Part shown: one piece after another, positions 35,201 to 41,884 of the stretch
How the letters are laid out: every line of letters starts with the position of its first letter
Numbering within the stretch: the first letter of the stretch is position 1
Assembly: GCA_016190245.1 (NCBI GenBank)
Contig: JACPQY010000071.1
Coordinates: forward strand, 62,001 to 126,000
Direction of reading: 5' to 3'
DNA: 64,000 nt
Source of the DNA: Nitrospirota bacterium
Lineage (GTDB): Bacteria; JACPQY01
The notes under the pieces: model-generated
The model's database searches: none
Told to the model about the DNA's origin: nothing
What the model saw: only the letters and a program-made list of their open reading frames with translations
Translations under genes and position numbers: made by a program

Positions 35201-35915
35201 GCAAGGGATCGAGCTCCGAAAAATAGCACGGCTTGACCTTCACCTCCGCCATCATCGCCGTGGCCCACTGCTCCGGATGGGCGGCATTCTCGAAAATGGG
35301 GTCATAGGGGTTGAACTCGAACTGGAAAACGTGGGCCTCGTAGTAGCTGCCGCGGCGGCTCGGCCCGCCCTCGGCCCCGGCCATGCGCTTCAACACCTCG
35401 CGCCGGAGGTTGGCGGGCACAACCTCCTCGTTCCGGGTGGCGGCATCGAAGAGGGGCACAATGAGCCATTCGTCCATCTTCTTGAAGAGGCATCCGACGA
35501 ACTGATCGACAAAGGGCAGGAGGGCCGACTGCCCTTGCCGGGGCACCAGTTCCACAAAGTAGACAGGGCGCTGGATGTAAATCTTGGGGAAGACGAGCTT
35601 GCAACTGCCACCATCACGCCTCAGCCGGGCCTCGAAACCCCTACCGGCCGGGTCAAATGCCGCCTTGAGCTCCGCCTCGAGAGCCCCACGCAGGGTCCCG
35701 ATCAGGATGGCCGCGAACTCCCCGATGTCCTGCGGGTTGGGCCATGACAGCGAGCACCCCTCGTATTCCGCCGTCGTATCCTTGAGCGGGTTGGGCGGCT
35801 TGCGGGGCGGACCGGGCCCCCCGGCAATCGCGCCTGCGGTTTCCGGCGACGCCGCCAGAGAGACCAAGACGGCTATCGCGGCGAGCCAATTGCTCCCGCG
35901 CGCCTGAACACCCAT
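32202..35915 (-). CDS. Giant TraU-like T4SS periplasmic protein with coiled-coil extension
   Basis: 1237 residues with a signal peptide (WLAAIAVLVSLAASPETAGA). Residues ~50-490 follow the TraU pattern: early cysteines (C54, C105, C142), FPKIYIQRPVYFVELV, CYFSELDPLRWR, VVHSNPIVAAEIAALRAAFY, then AIQMVYPERWGRPR and HFAFLIWKEQKDC near 441-485. TraU is a ~330-residue periplasmic mating-pair or pore protein of F-type systems. The remaining ~750 residues are mostly long helices with coiled-coil character (EKIQTAVRQIFNLVERIKAL; VQQAVDRIRNNLQPLAKDL) and few cysteines. I know of no such TraU extension. The ATG overlaps the stop of the upstream lipoprotein gene. Confidence 0.65.
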   Translation of the reverse strand: MGVQARGSNWLAAIAVLVSLAASPETAGAIAGGPGPPRKPPNPLKDTTAEYEGCSLSWPNPQDIGEFAAILIGTLRGALEAELKAAFDPAGRGFEARLRRDGGSCKLVFPKIYIQRPVYFVELVPRQGQSALLPFVDQFVGCLFKKMDEWLIVPLFDAATRNEEVVPANLRREVLKRMAGAEGGPSRRGSYYEAHVFQFEFNPYDPIFENAAHPEQWATAMMAEVKVKPCYFSELDPLRWRFGVPWPPTEEELAKTYRIWEGLKSGEAEKDAPLRDQWLSIGPMNAISGHVVHSNPIVAAEIAALRAAFYATRGGLGSLCRGSDAEDIFAFDAVPGTTAGDRLKAILSTQPPQGGFGMTDEQLEQLGEDADEDLLDLADHEVKAIDLDSILQKAAEMLAPTDDQIAAHKQELSKAWENRPPYSFALSKPGDVQFTRNLAIQMVYPERWGRPRLIGWRPTDWKDEPQAPAGTDHFAFLIWKEQKDCLAGETMQATVDIVARGLEEGIALAGSVFSGGATEAALRAKQVADIAQDVLDFIEKIQTAVRQIFNLVERIKALAKTIQELQEALSEAMTLAKDQFSGALVNGAIQAVAIALEIPEAAGYVYTAECALDTGYKALDTIATLGSFEACGKGLSDVKAIAGTVSAMTQARNEVKSFLEDEPLRSALPDACGKEAVHSTIREIHHGKGTPSKPQLPSVAYIHQKAQLLADVRAGLDLACTGVKLIKNPPRNFSDLAGAFVQVPTPNHPDLKRVQDVLGTIETLRHTRDLETMLRSAREQTTLPASDAQAFARAVEKLQQDLRALNFSHVGDVRKAVARMGSADFLTDLGKHVETELKQFVDQLKDVGFPDKELNQLQSSGKGVMRSAKRFFKLMANLDSAGKEEVFEGIIALATFSSELQAFSDELAANSASLETRVQQAVDRIRNNLQPLAKDLADHIRDIPDAYARQIESSFQILPTAQIATIAADLRAVESEGRTLGAKGHAPAIEFGRAAGKLATQLESLPQVTLTSASLGPVMAPLRSPLNTVAGQIEDLGTKLADLFDRLMELAQSLGVLGGPGGGEMAKQTDGLFGGKGVQDDDPNEITLARVIASIGMFAKLQSQPNLMLAAARKIASGAYAGMSQEEAFGRAVRETLNPSRKEGETDQNIEDAAAGEFKRSRDSVRPFESKDLDKPHPATGLTQREIQDDELDSPTRRLRESLKKDTRNDPEFIKSRCELQRRLAEGRGEPPPEECR

Positions 35916-36529
35916 CAGAGGTCAACCTCCTCGAACTCGCCCGCACACTGGAACGAGCCTTCGATGGTTTTCACCTCGCCAATGTCACCGGCCTTTTCGG
36001 GCGTGCAGCTCGATGTGCATGTGCACTGAAACGTGCCCGACCGCTCGTCTTGGCCAATCGTCAGACTGCACTGCAGCGATGTCTCGAACGCACGCATGCC
36101 TAGTGCCCAATTGGCGCCTCCCGGGTATGTGCCTGGTCCGGCGTACTCATAAGGTGTCAACAAGATTACCCCCAGGAGACCGCGCTGAGATCCATCACTC
36201 GCGTAGAACCCGTAGCTTTTCGCCGTTATGCCTGAGTCGAGCTCACAAGCCCCTCCTGCCTCGAGTCCTCGGTCCCCCGGCGCTCGAAAATGGTTCTTGT
36301 CATACCGAAACACCTTCCCCTTGACGTCGGCCGCCCCGTCCGTCACCGTGATCGTGACCGAGCCGCCGTAGGCAACCTTCCTAGTCGGCTTCCTGTTCGA
36401 TCCACCATCCTGAACCGCGGAATCGCCCTTGTCGTCCCCGCCACAGCCCGCCAGGCTGCCGGTTAGTAGCAAGACCGTGAGCAGCCAGACGGTGATGCGG
36501 GACGAGAAATGGATCAGGACAATGTTCAT
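35915..36529 (-). CDS. Lipoprotein of unknown function
   Basis: 204 residues with signal peptide and lipobox SLAGC. The mature part begins with a Gly/Asp/Lys-rich linker, then beta-rich sequence (GGSVTITVTDGAADVKGKVF) with an Ig-like look, and cysteines at GACELDSG, LQCSLTIG, QCTCTSSCTP and FQCAGE. The signal region is nearly identical in DNA to that of the next gene upstream, while the mature parts differ. A good ribosome site (AGGAGG) precedes the ATG. It is probably the second gene of the T4SS-containing operon. Confidence 0.6.
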   Translation of the reverse strand: MNIVLIHFSSRITVWLLTVLLLTGSLAGCGGDDKGDSAVQDGGSNRKPTRKVAYGGSVTITVTDGAADVKGKVFRYDKNHFRAPGDRGLEAGGACELDSGITAKSYGFYASDGSQRGLLGVILLTPYEYAGPGTYPGGANWALGMRAFETSLQCSLTIGQDERSGTFQCTCTSSCTPEKAGDIGEVKTIEGSFQCAGEFEEVDL

Positions 36530-36550
36530 GCTATGCCTCCTGTTCTCTCT

Positions 36551-37057
36551 CTAGAATTCCACGTCGCATTCGCGCGAGACCTTGCGCGTCAAAGCCTGCT
36601 CCTTCGTGGATGCCTCCTTGCATGGCTCACTCAGGCTCTTCAGCTCCGAGAGCATGATGATCTCTTCCGGATCTTCCTCCACATACCTGCACAGCGAGGA
36701 CGACTCCCTCGCCTCCAAGTCGGCGGCACACGTTTCCAAGGCCGCCCGGTATTCCTTCGTATCCGGCCAGTCGGTGTAGTCGCTTTCGCACGAGTCGCCG
36801 AGGGTGGAGGCGACATCCTCTGAAACCGAGTCCACATACGAGGTACAGGCTCCGACACGATCCGAATCAAATTCGTCCTCGAAAAAATCCTTTTCGCACG
36901 CCAGCAGCGCCCGACAGGACACCTCATTGAATCGCCTCTCCCCAGCCGAAATTGATGCATCGTCGCCCCCGCAGCCCGCCAGTCCGCCGGTGAGCAGCAC
37001 GGCCGTCAGCAGCCAGACGGTGAGGCGGGATGAGTGATACGTGATGCGAACGTTCAT
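36551..37057 (-). CDS. Small cysteine-rich lipoprotein of unknown function
   Basis: About 168 residues from the ATG at 37057 (MNVRITYHSSRLTVWLLTAV), preceded by AGGAGG. The lipobox is GLAGC. The mature part holds regularly spaced cysteines (VSCRALLACEKDF, GACTSYVD, DSCESDY, ETCAADLE, SLCRYVEE, EPCKEAS, RECDVEF), typical of disulfide-rich secreted proteins. It shares its signal peptide and upstream sequence with the following lipoprotein gene and is probably the first gene of the operon. Confidence 0.6.
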   Translation of the reverse strand: MNVRITYHSSRLTVWLLTAVLLTGGLAGCGGDDASISAGERRFNEVSCRALLACEKDFFEDEFDSDRVGACTSYVDSVSEDVASTLGDSCESDYTDWPDTKEYRAALETCAADLEARESSSLCRYVEEDPEEIIMLSELKSLSEPCKEASTKEQALTRKVSRECDVEF

Positions 37058-37628
37058 GCTGTGCCTCCTCATCTTGAGATGCATACCATAACATCACTTA
37101 TGCCTATGTCCATCTTTGAAACGTGGGCCGTTGCCGGTTCGCCGGCGTCTGCTGCACCCTAGCCCAAGCGGGTCAGCACCAGCAGCCAGACGCGGGATCC
37201 CCGGCCCCCCACAGGGTCGCTTACCTTGCCCCATCCCCTCCCTCACGGTCACGTCAAAGTCATGCGAGACCACACTTCCCGTCGTTCCCGCCCCGCATGA
37301 AGCTGCGGGGTAAACTCCAGCGGGAACCCGGAATTCTCTGGATGCCGGATCAAGTCCGGCATGACGCAGGCGGCTGCCCCGTACCCCGATACGGGGTGGG
37401 AATGACGGAATCCAAGACCTTCCGGCCCGCCTTTTCAAACTCTTGCGCACGACTCTGCCGCTCTTCTGCCTCCCCCTTGGACCCTTTTCATGGTTCATGG
37501 TCTTGTGCCTCCATTAAGTATTAGACTCCTGAGGCACGCGTTTTGTTCCAAAACCGTCCCGAAAATCCGTCCGCGACACAGCGAGTCCCCATTCCGCCAT
37601 CCCAAACACGCCGTTTTGGCGCGGAATG
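37058..37628. repeat. Gene-free stretch with a dispersed inverted repeat
   Basis: About 570 nt without a supported gene. An element at 37281-37406 is bounded by GTCGTTCCC and GGGAATGAC and contains hairpins CCCCGCATGAAGCTGCGGGG and CCGGATCAAGTCCGG. The phrase CTGGATGCCGGATCAAGTC is a widespread dispersed-repeat sequence in proteobacteria. The rest shows no clear features. The promoter of the T4SS operon should lie in 37058-37130 but no strong -35/-10 pair stands out. Confidence 0.55.
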
Positions 37629-37912
37629 GCCTCGCGCGCGGAGCGGTGCATCGTCTCGAAGTCGCGCGTACCGCTCGAAACTTCGCCTCACCTTCCTGGT
37701 CCGCCGCGGCAGACTGGCTCGGCCAGTACTCGCAGTACTGGGCCTTCCTGGCCGTGTTCCGCAGCGTCTCGATCGTGCCCAGAACGTCCTGCACCCGCTT
37801 GAGGTCGGGATGGTTGGGCGTGGGAACTTGCACGAACGCGCCGGCCAGATCGGCGAAGTTGCGAGGCGGGTTCTTGATGAGCTTGACCCCCGTGCAGGCG
37901 AGGTCGAGCGCG
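37629..37912 (-). pseudogene. Broken partial copy of the TraU-like gene
   Basis: Positions 37629-37667 and 37759-37912 are near-identical to 33579-33770, codons ~715-779 of the TraU-like gene, including ACTGVKLIKNPPRNF and VQVPTPNHPDLKRVQ. The copy is interrupted by ~90 bp of unrelated sequence (37668-37758) containing the hairpin CCAGTACT cgc AGTACTGG. It has no start, signal peptide or other parent sequence, so it is a gene fragment, not a functional paralog. Confidence 0.8.
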
Positions 37913-37965
37913 TCGCCGGCCTTCTCCGGACGGGACGTCAATGCGTATCAGCGACAGTAGGTCGA

Positions 37966-38210
37966 GGTCGTCTCCGAAAACGTCTGCGCCGGCGTGGTCG
38001 CTACCAAGTGGACTTCTTCTGCCCTGACCGGCGGATGGTGATCGAGGCGGATGGGGATGTGCATGCCTCCCCGGACCGCATTCGGAGGGACGAGAGGCGG
38101 GAGGAGTATCTCAGGGGTTTGGGGATCGTGATCGTCCACTACACCAACGATGAGATTCTCCAGAATCTTGAGAGGGTGATCGAAGATCTGTGGAGCCGGT
38201 TGCAGGGCCT
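37966..38210 (+). pseudogene. Truncated DUF559 (Vsr-like endonuclease-fold) gene
   Basis: Reading the plus strand gives RYQVDFFCPDRRMVIEADGD, then DRIRRDERREEYLRGLGI and VIVHYTNDEILQNLERVIED. This is the core of DUF559 proteins (VDF-C-x-x-x-x-x-V-E-x-D-G ... D-x-x-R-x-x-x-L ... G). The N-terminal quarter, including the usual start, is missing or replaced by the TraU-like fragment, and the sequence then runs into repeats. It is probably a remnant of a DUF559 gene, which often travel as small accessory genes. Confidence 0.65.
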
Positions 38211-38481
38211 CTCTACCTCCCGCCAACCCCTCCTCACAAAGGAGGGGGGTCTGAACTCTCCCCGAAAGAATCCCATTAACTCCAGGACGGACCAAGTGGA
38301 GTTACCGTAGTTTTGCGGCACCCCCTCCGCACCCCTTGCCAAGGACGGGATGGGGCCATGCAATGCCGTGCTTGATCGCGGGCCATCCTGGCCTGCTTTC
38401 TTCTCACGGCACCAGGACTCCTTGCCCATGTGTCGCAGCGCCAAGGATGGCGCAGCATGGACCATGGCCTTCCCCCGCCAC

Positions 38482-38526
38482 GCCCCGTGCATGGTCCCGA
38501 ACCGTGTTCGGGACTGCATACGGGGC
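38482..38526. repeat. Long perfect-stem hairpin in gene-poor region
   Basis: GCCCCGTGCA and GTCCCGAAC (38482-38502) pair with GTTCGGGAC and TGCATACGGGGC (38506-38526) around a CGT loop. It lies in the stretch 38211-38603, which otherwise holds no gene. It could end transcription from the left, but there is no T-run; it looks like another dispersed repeat. Confidence 0.5.
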
Positions 38527-38603
38527 ATGGGGGGAGGGTTGGCTGGGGGCGAAATGCCCCGCCACGTAAGAGGGAGATTCAGTAAGTTCCAGCCGAGCCC
38601 CAG

Positions 38604-38631
38604 TTGACTGTGGGCAGAAAACTGGGATAAT
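38604..38631 (+). promoter_or_regulatory. Sigma70-type promoter of the yceD-rpmF-plsX-fab operon
   Basis: The -35 is TTGACT (38604-38609), the spacer 16 bp, and the -10 GATAAT (38626-38631). Transcription would start near 38638, ~70 nt before the DUF177 start codon. No other promoter of this quality is visible upstream of the operon. Confidence 0.75.
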
Positions 38632-38708
38632 CGGCGCCGCGTTGCTTGGCCGCAGGGGGGTGGTATGGGCCCCCCGCCCCGGGCGGGTCGTCCCGGCAAA
38701 TCACCACA

Positions 38709-39254
38709 ATGAAAATCAAGGTGGACAGGATTCCGGAGGAAGGCATGTCGGTGGAAATCGAGAAGGACGTGACGTGGCTCAAAGAGCACCAAGACACGAC
38801 CGTGCTGAACGGCGTTCGATTCCTCTCGCCTCTGGCCTCGAAGGTCTTCCTTCAGCGCCGCGGCCGGGACGTCCTCGTTCGCGGCAACCTTGCGGTGAAC
38901 ATCAGGGCCACCTGCGTGCGCTGTCTGGACGAATTCCCCAGCCGTCTCAGCGCGAAATTCGACCTCCTGTGCGTGCCCCGTGGCGCCACACAGATCACGG
39001 AGGAGGACGACGAGCCGCCTCGCGGAGGACGGTCACACGACACGGAACTCAGGTCGGATGACCCGGGGGTCGAGACCTACTCGGGCGGCCAACTGGATCT
39101 CGACCCGATCCTCGACGAGCACCTGAACTTGGCCGTCCCCATGCGGTTTCTCTGCCGGGAAGATTGCTCCGGGCTCTGCCCGCGATGCGGTGCGAGCCTC
39201 AACACCGGCGCGTGCCCCTGCCGCACCGGCGTCCGGAACACGGCCGCCGTCTGA
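38709..39254 (+). CDS. YceD/DUF177 family protein
   Basis: 181 residues from ATG 38709 (MKIKVDRIPEEG). The family signature is present: RGNLAVNIRATCVRCLDEF in the middle, and DLDPILDEHLNLAVPMR, then FLCREDCSGLCPRCGASLNT at the end, giving a Cys4 metal-binding knuckle. It lies directly upstream of rpmF as in most bacteria. YceD-type proteins are linked to 23S rRNA or L32 accumulation; the exact role is unsettled. The ATG was chosen because it gives the family N-terminus; upstream sequence is repeat-like. Confidence 0.9.
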   Translation: MKIKVDRIPEEGMSVEIEKDVTWLKEHQDTTVLNGVRFLSPLASKVFLQRRGRDVLVRGNLAVNIRATCVRCLDEFPSRLSAKFDLLCVPRGATQITEEDDEPPRGGRSHDTELRSDDPGVETYSGGQLDLDPILDEHLNLAVPMRFLCREDCSGLCPRCGASLNTGACPCRTGVRNTAAV

Positions 39255-39278
39255 GCAACAAACGAACCGAGGTTACCG

Positions 39279-39458
39279 ATGCCAAATCCAAAAAAGAAAC
39301 ATTCCTACTCGCGAACGCACAAGAAACGGAACCACCAACACCCCGCGAGGTGGGGGCGCTCGCGATGTCCGAACTGCGGGAACATCAAGGTCCCGCATCT
39401 CGTCTGCCCCACCTGCGGGACCTACCGGGACCGGGAAGTCATTCCCGTCGAGTCCTGA
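39279..39458 (+). CDS. rpmF: 50S ribosomal protein L32
   Basis: 59 residues beginning [18 protein letters not shown], with the L32 zinc ribbon [17 protein letters not shown] and end REVIPVES. The pattern P-x-P-K-(K)-(K)-x-S and CxxC-x9-CxxC identify it. It sits 24 nt after the DUF177 gene and 60 nt before plsX, the conserved order. Confidence 0.93.
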   Translation: MPNPKKKHSYSRTHKKRNHQHPARWGRSRCPNCGNIKVPHLVCPTCGTYRDREVIPVES

Positions 39459-39518
39459 TCCCTCGTCGGCCGAATTCGTGGCCGGTGGATTGACCCACAT
39501 GATGACCGCTCTGGTCCG

Positions 39519-40541
39519 ATGAGCCACGCGACGCTCCCCGTAGCGTTGGATGCGATGGGCGGCGATCACGCCCCCGGCGCGGTGGTCGAGGGGGCCGTTC
39601 AGGCGGCCCGGGATCTGAAGATCCCCGTGCTCCTCGTCGGCCGAAAACCGGAGATCGAGGCCGAGTTGCGACGGCACGGTGCGGAGGAGAGCCTGCTGCG
39701 CATCGAGCACGCGCCGGACATCATCGCAATGGACGAAAGCCCGGCCCGCGCCATCCGTCGGAAAGAATCCTCCATCGGGATCGGCCTCGATCGCGTCCGC
39801 GATGGGAAAGCCTGCGCCTTCGTGAGCGCCGGGAATTCGGGCGCCGTCATGGCGTGCGCCCTCTTCGTCCTGCGTCGAATCGCCGACATCGAGCGGCCTG
39901 CGATCGCGATCACCGTCCCCACATCCAACTCGAACTGCCTTCTGATCGACGCCGGCGCCAACGTGGATTGCAAGCCACAGCATCTGCGGGATTTCGCGAT
40001 CATGGGTGCGACCTATGTCCATGCATTGGACGGCACGTCGGCCCCATCCGTGGGTCTCCTCGCCAACGGCGAGGAGGAAAGCAAAGGCAACGATCTGACC
40101 CAGAAGACGCACGAACTGCTCAAGGCCACGCACCTGAAGTACGCGGGCTACGTGGAGGGTCGGGATCTCTACCGCGGAAAGACCGACGTGGTGGTGTGCG
40201 ACGGGTTCGTCGGGAACGCGGTTCTCAAGGCCAGCGAGGGGTTGGCAGAGATGATTTTCAAGGCGGTCAAGGAGGAGCTCACCAAGTCCATGCTGCGCAA
40301 GGCGCTCGCGGCGCTTCCGGCCGTCTTCCTTCGCACTCTCTTCAAGAGGCTGGACTACGCCGAGTATGGCGGGGCGCCGCTCCTGGGTGTGAAGGGCGTG
40401 ACCATCATCGCGCATGGCGCGTCCAACGCCAAGGCGATCCGGAACGCAGTGAAGACCGCGTGGGAACTCCACCGCAAGGGCCTCATGACGCAGATGGAGC
40501 GGGCCCTCCACACCGCCGCGCCTCATGCTCCGCGGGCGTAG
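39519..40541 (+). CDS. plsX: Phosphate acyltransferase PlsX
   Basis: 340 residues; it converts acyl-ACP to acyl-phosphate for glycerolipid synthesis and links the fab pathway to phospholipids. Motifs: VALDAMGGDHAPGAVVEGA, SSIGIGLDRVRDGKACAFVS, AGNSGAVMACALF, LLIDAGANVDCKPQHL, LANGEEESKGNDL, VVVCDGFVGNAVLKASEG, GAPLLGVKGVTIIAHG. It is probably co-transcribed with rpmF. Confidence 0.96.
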   Translation: MSHATLPVALDAMGGDHAPGAVVEGAVQAARDLKIPVLLVGRKPEIEAELRRHGAEESLLRIEHAPDIIAMDESPARAIRRKESSIGIGLDRVRDGKACAFVSAGNSGAVMACALFVLRRIADIERPAIAITVPTSNSNCLLIDAGANVDCKPQHLRDFAIMGATYVHALDGTSAPSVGLLANGEEESKGNDLTQKTHELLKATHLKYAGYVEGRDLYRGKTDVVVCDGFVGNAVLKASEGLAEMIFKAVKEELTKSMLRKALAALPAVFLRTLFKRLDYAEYGGAPLLGVKGVTIIAHGASNAKAIRNAVKTAWELHRKGLMTQMERALHTAAPHAPRA

Positions 40542-40570
40542 CGGCCTGCAGGGCAAGTCGTGACCGGGTC

Positions 40571-40698
40571 TCCGGGAATGAGATTGCTTCGCCGGCCCGC
40601 TTCGCCATCGCTCGCGGCTCCGGCTCGCCATGACAAAGGGGGGGTGTCATGGCGAAGGAGTCCCCGCCACCCGGCGGGGACGACTGAAGCAATCCCGG
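40571..40698. repeat. Dispersed fold-back repeat (GATTGCTTC/GAAGCAATC type)
   Basis: The outer arms GATTGCTTC (40582-40590) and GAAGCAATC (40686-40694) are extended by GGGA and CCCGG. An inner hairpin, GCCATGACA/TGTCATGGC, lies around 40628-40655, and CCCGCCACCCGGCGGGG follows. This repeat type is dispersed in many genomes. It separates plsX from fabH together with the adjacent CTAG element. Confidence 0.6.
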
Positions 40699-40720
40699 CC
40701 AGACCCCGTTCTGCCGAGCA

Positions 40721-40863
40721 CTAGTACCATGTTGACTAATTCTTGGAACAGATCGGTGCCTCCAACATGGTACTTTCGGAACGATGTTTGCTTCCGCAAA
40801 CATCGTTCCGATGGTCCCGCGTCGGTGACAATCCGCTCCAAGAATTCCTCAACGCGGGACTAG
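40721..40863. mobile_element. CTAG-bounded inverted-repeat element (MITE-like), copy A
   Basis: A 143-bp non-coding element beginning CTAGTACCATGTTGA and ending TCAACGCGGGACTAG. The two ends are imperfect inverted repeats over ~30 bp (both contain AATTCTTGGA when read inward). Inside is a perfect 15-bp hairpin, CGGAACGATGTTTGC ttcc plus its complement. The right end is only 5 nt from the fabH ATG. It shares both ends with copy B at 61208-61371. Confidence 0.75.
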
Positions 40864-40868
40864 CCACG

Positions 40869-41840
40869 ATGGGCACGGTCATCGTCGGATTGGGCGCCGG
40901 GCTGCCGGAGCGGGTGATGACCAACCGCGACCTCGAGCACCAAGTGGAGACCAGCCACGAATGGATCGTCGAGCGGACGGGCATAGAGGAACGCCGACTC
41001 TCCGCGCCGGGTGATTCGGCCTCCGTTCTCGGCACGGCCGCGGCCCGCCGAGCCCTGGCCCAAGCCGGCCTCGCCCCCGAGGCCGTGGACGGAATCATCG
41101 TCGCCACCACCACGCCGGATCAGTTCACCCCCAGCACGGCCTGCCTCGTGCAACGAAATCTCGGCGCGGCGCGCGCGTTCGCCTTCGACATCTCCGCGGC
41201 TTGTACGGGATTTCTCTACGCCCTCACCGTCGCCGATGGACTCCTCCTCGCCGGACGGGCGAAGACCTGCCTCGTGCTCGGCGTTGACCTCCTGACACGC
41301 GCCCTCGATTGGGGCGACCGCTCCACCTGCATTCTCTTCGGAGACGGCGCGGGCGCCGCGGTCGTGAGCCGAAGCGACTCCGATCGCGGACTCCTCTCCG
41401 CCCAGCTCTTTGCCGACGGCTCCGGATATTCCATGATCGAAATCCCGGGCGGAGCGTTCCCCGCCCAGGCCGACGGCACCCCCGCCGCCCCCCGCCTCAT
41501 CCGCATGAAAGGGAAGGAAGTTTTCCGTTGGGCCGTGCAGGTCACCGAACGGGCCGTGCGCAAAGAGCTTGAGGCACACGCTCTGCGTCCCCAGGACGTC
41601 CGCGCACTCGTGTTGCATCAGGCCAACATCCGGATCGTCCGCGCCGTTCAAGAGCGGCTCGGCTTCTCCGATGCGCAGACCTTCGTGAACGTGCAGAAGT
41701 ATGGCAACACTTCCGCCGCCTCCATCCCGATCGCCCTCGAGGAGGCACGGAGAACCCTCCCGCTGCAACCGGGGGACTTGGTCGTCATGGCGGCCATGGG
41801 CGCCGGCCTCACGTGGGGCACGGCCACGATGCGATGGTAG
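40869..41840 (+). CDS. fabH: 3-oxoacyl-ACP synthase III
   Basis: 323 residues; it condenses acetyl-CoA (or another starter) with malonyl-ACP to begin fatty acid synthesis. The catalytic triad is visible: Cys in FDISAACTGFLYAL, His in LHQANIRIV, Asn in KYGNTSAASIP. The N-terminal GLGAGLPERVMTNRDLE and SHEWIVERTGIEERR are also typical. The ATG at 40869 follows directly after an inverted-repeat element; the longer open frame into the element is not FabH-like. Confidence 0.96.
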   Translation: MGTVIVGLGAGLPERVMTNRDLEHQVETSHEWIVERTGIEERRLSAPGDSASVLGTAAARRALAQAGLAPEAVDGIIVATTTPDQFTPSTACLVQRNLGAARAFAFDISAACTGFLYALTVADGLLLAGRAKTCLVLGVDLLTRALDWGDRSTCILFGDGAGAAVVSRSDSDRGLLSAQLFADGSGYSMIEIPGGAFPAQADGTPAAPRLIRMKGKEVFRWAVQVTERAVRKELEAHALRPQDVRALVLHQANIRIVRAVQERLGFSDAQTFVNVQKYGNTSAASIPIALEEARRTLPLQPGDLVVMAAMGAGLTWGTATMRW

Positions 41841-41850
41841 CCGGCTTTGG

Positions 41851-41873
41851 AATCTGAAATCCAAGATCTCAGA
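41851..41873 (+). repeat. AATCTGAAATC-type short repeat, copy upstream of fabD
   Basis: AATCTGAAATCCAAGATCT followed by CAGA lies in the 44-nt gap between fabH and fabD. The same vocabulary (AGATCTCAAAT, AATCTGAAATCT, CAGA) recurs twice within the 5' end of fabG at 42861-42939, marking a small AT-rich repeat family in a GC-rich operon. Confidence 0.5.
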
Positions 41874-41884
41874 CGGGTGGCGGG

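Noticed and set aside
37543-38310. A single 255-codon plus-strand gene
   Set aside because: Its first part is antisense to the TraU-like fragment and only the second part shows DUF559 similarity, so it is a chance fusion of remnants.
40743-40868. N-terminal extension of FabH through the repeat element
   Set aside because: The open frame runs through the mobile element; FabH similarity begins at the ATG at 40869.
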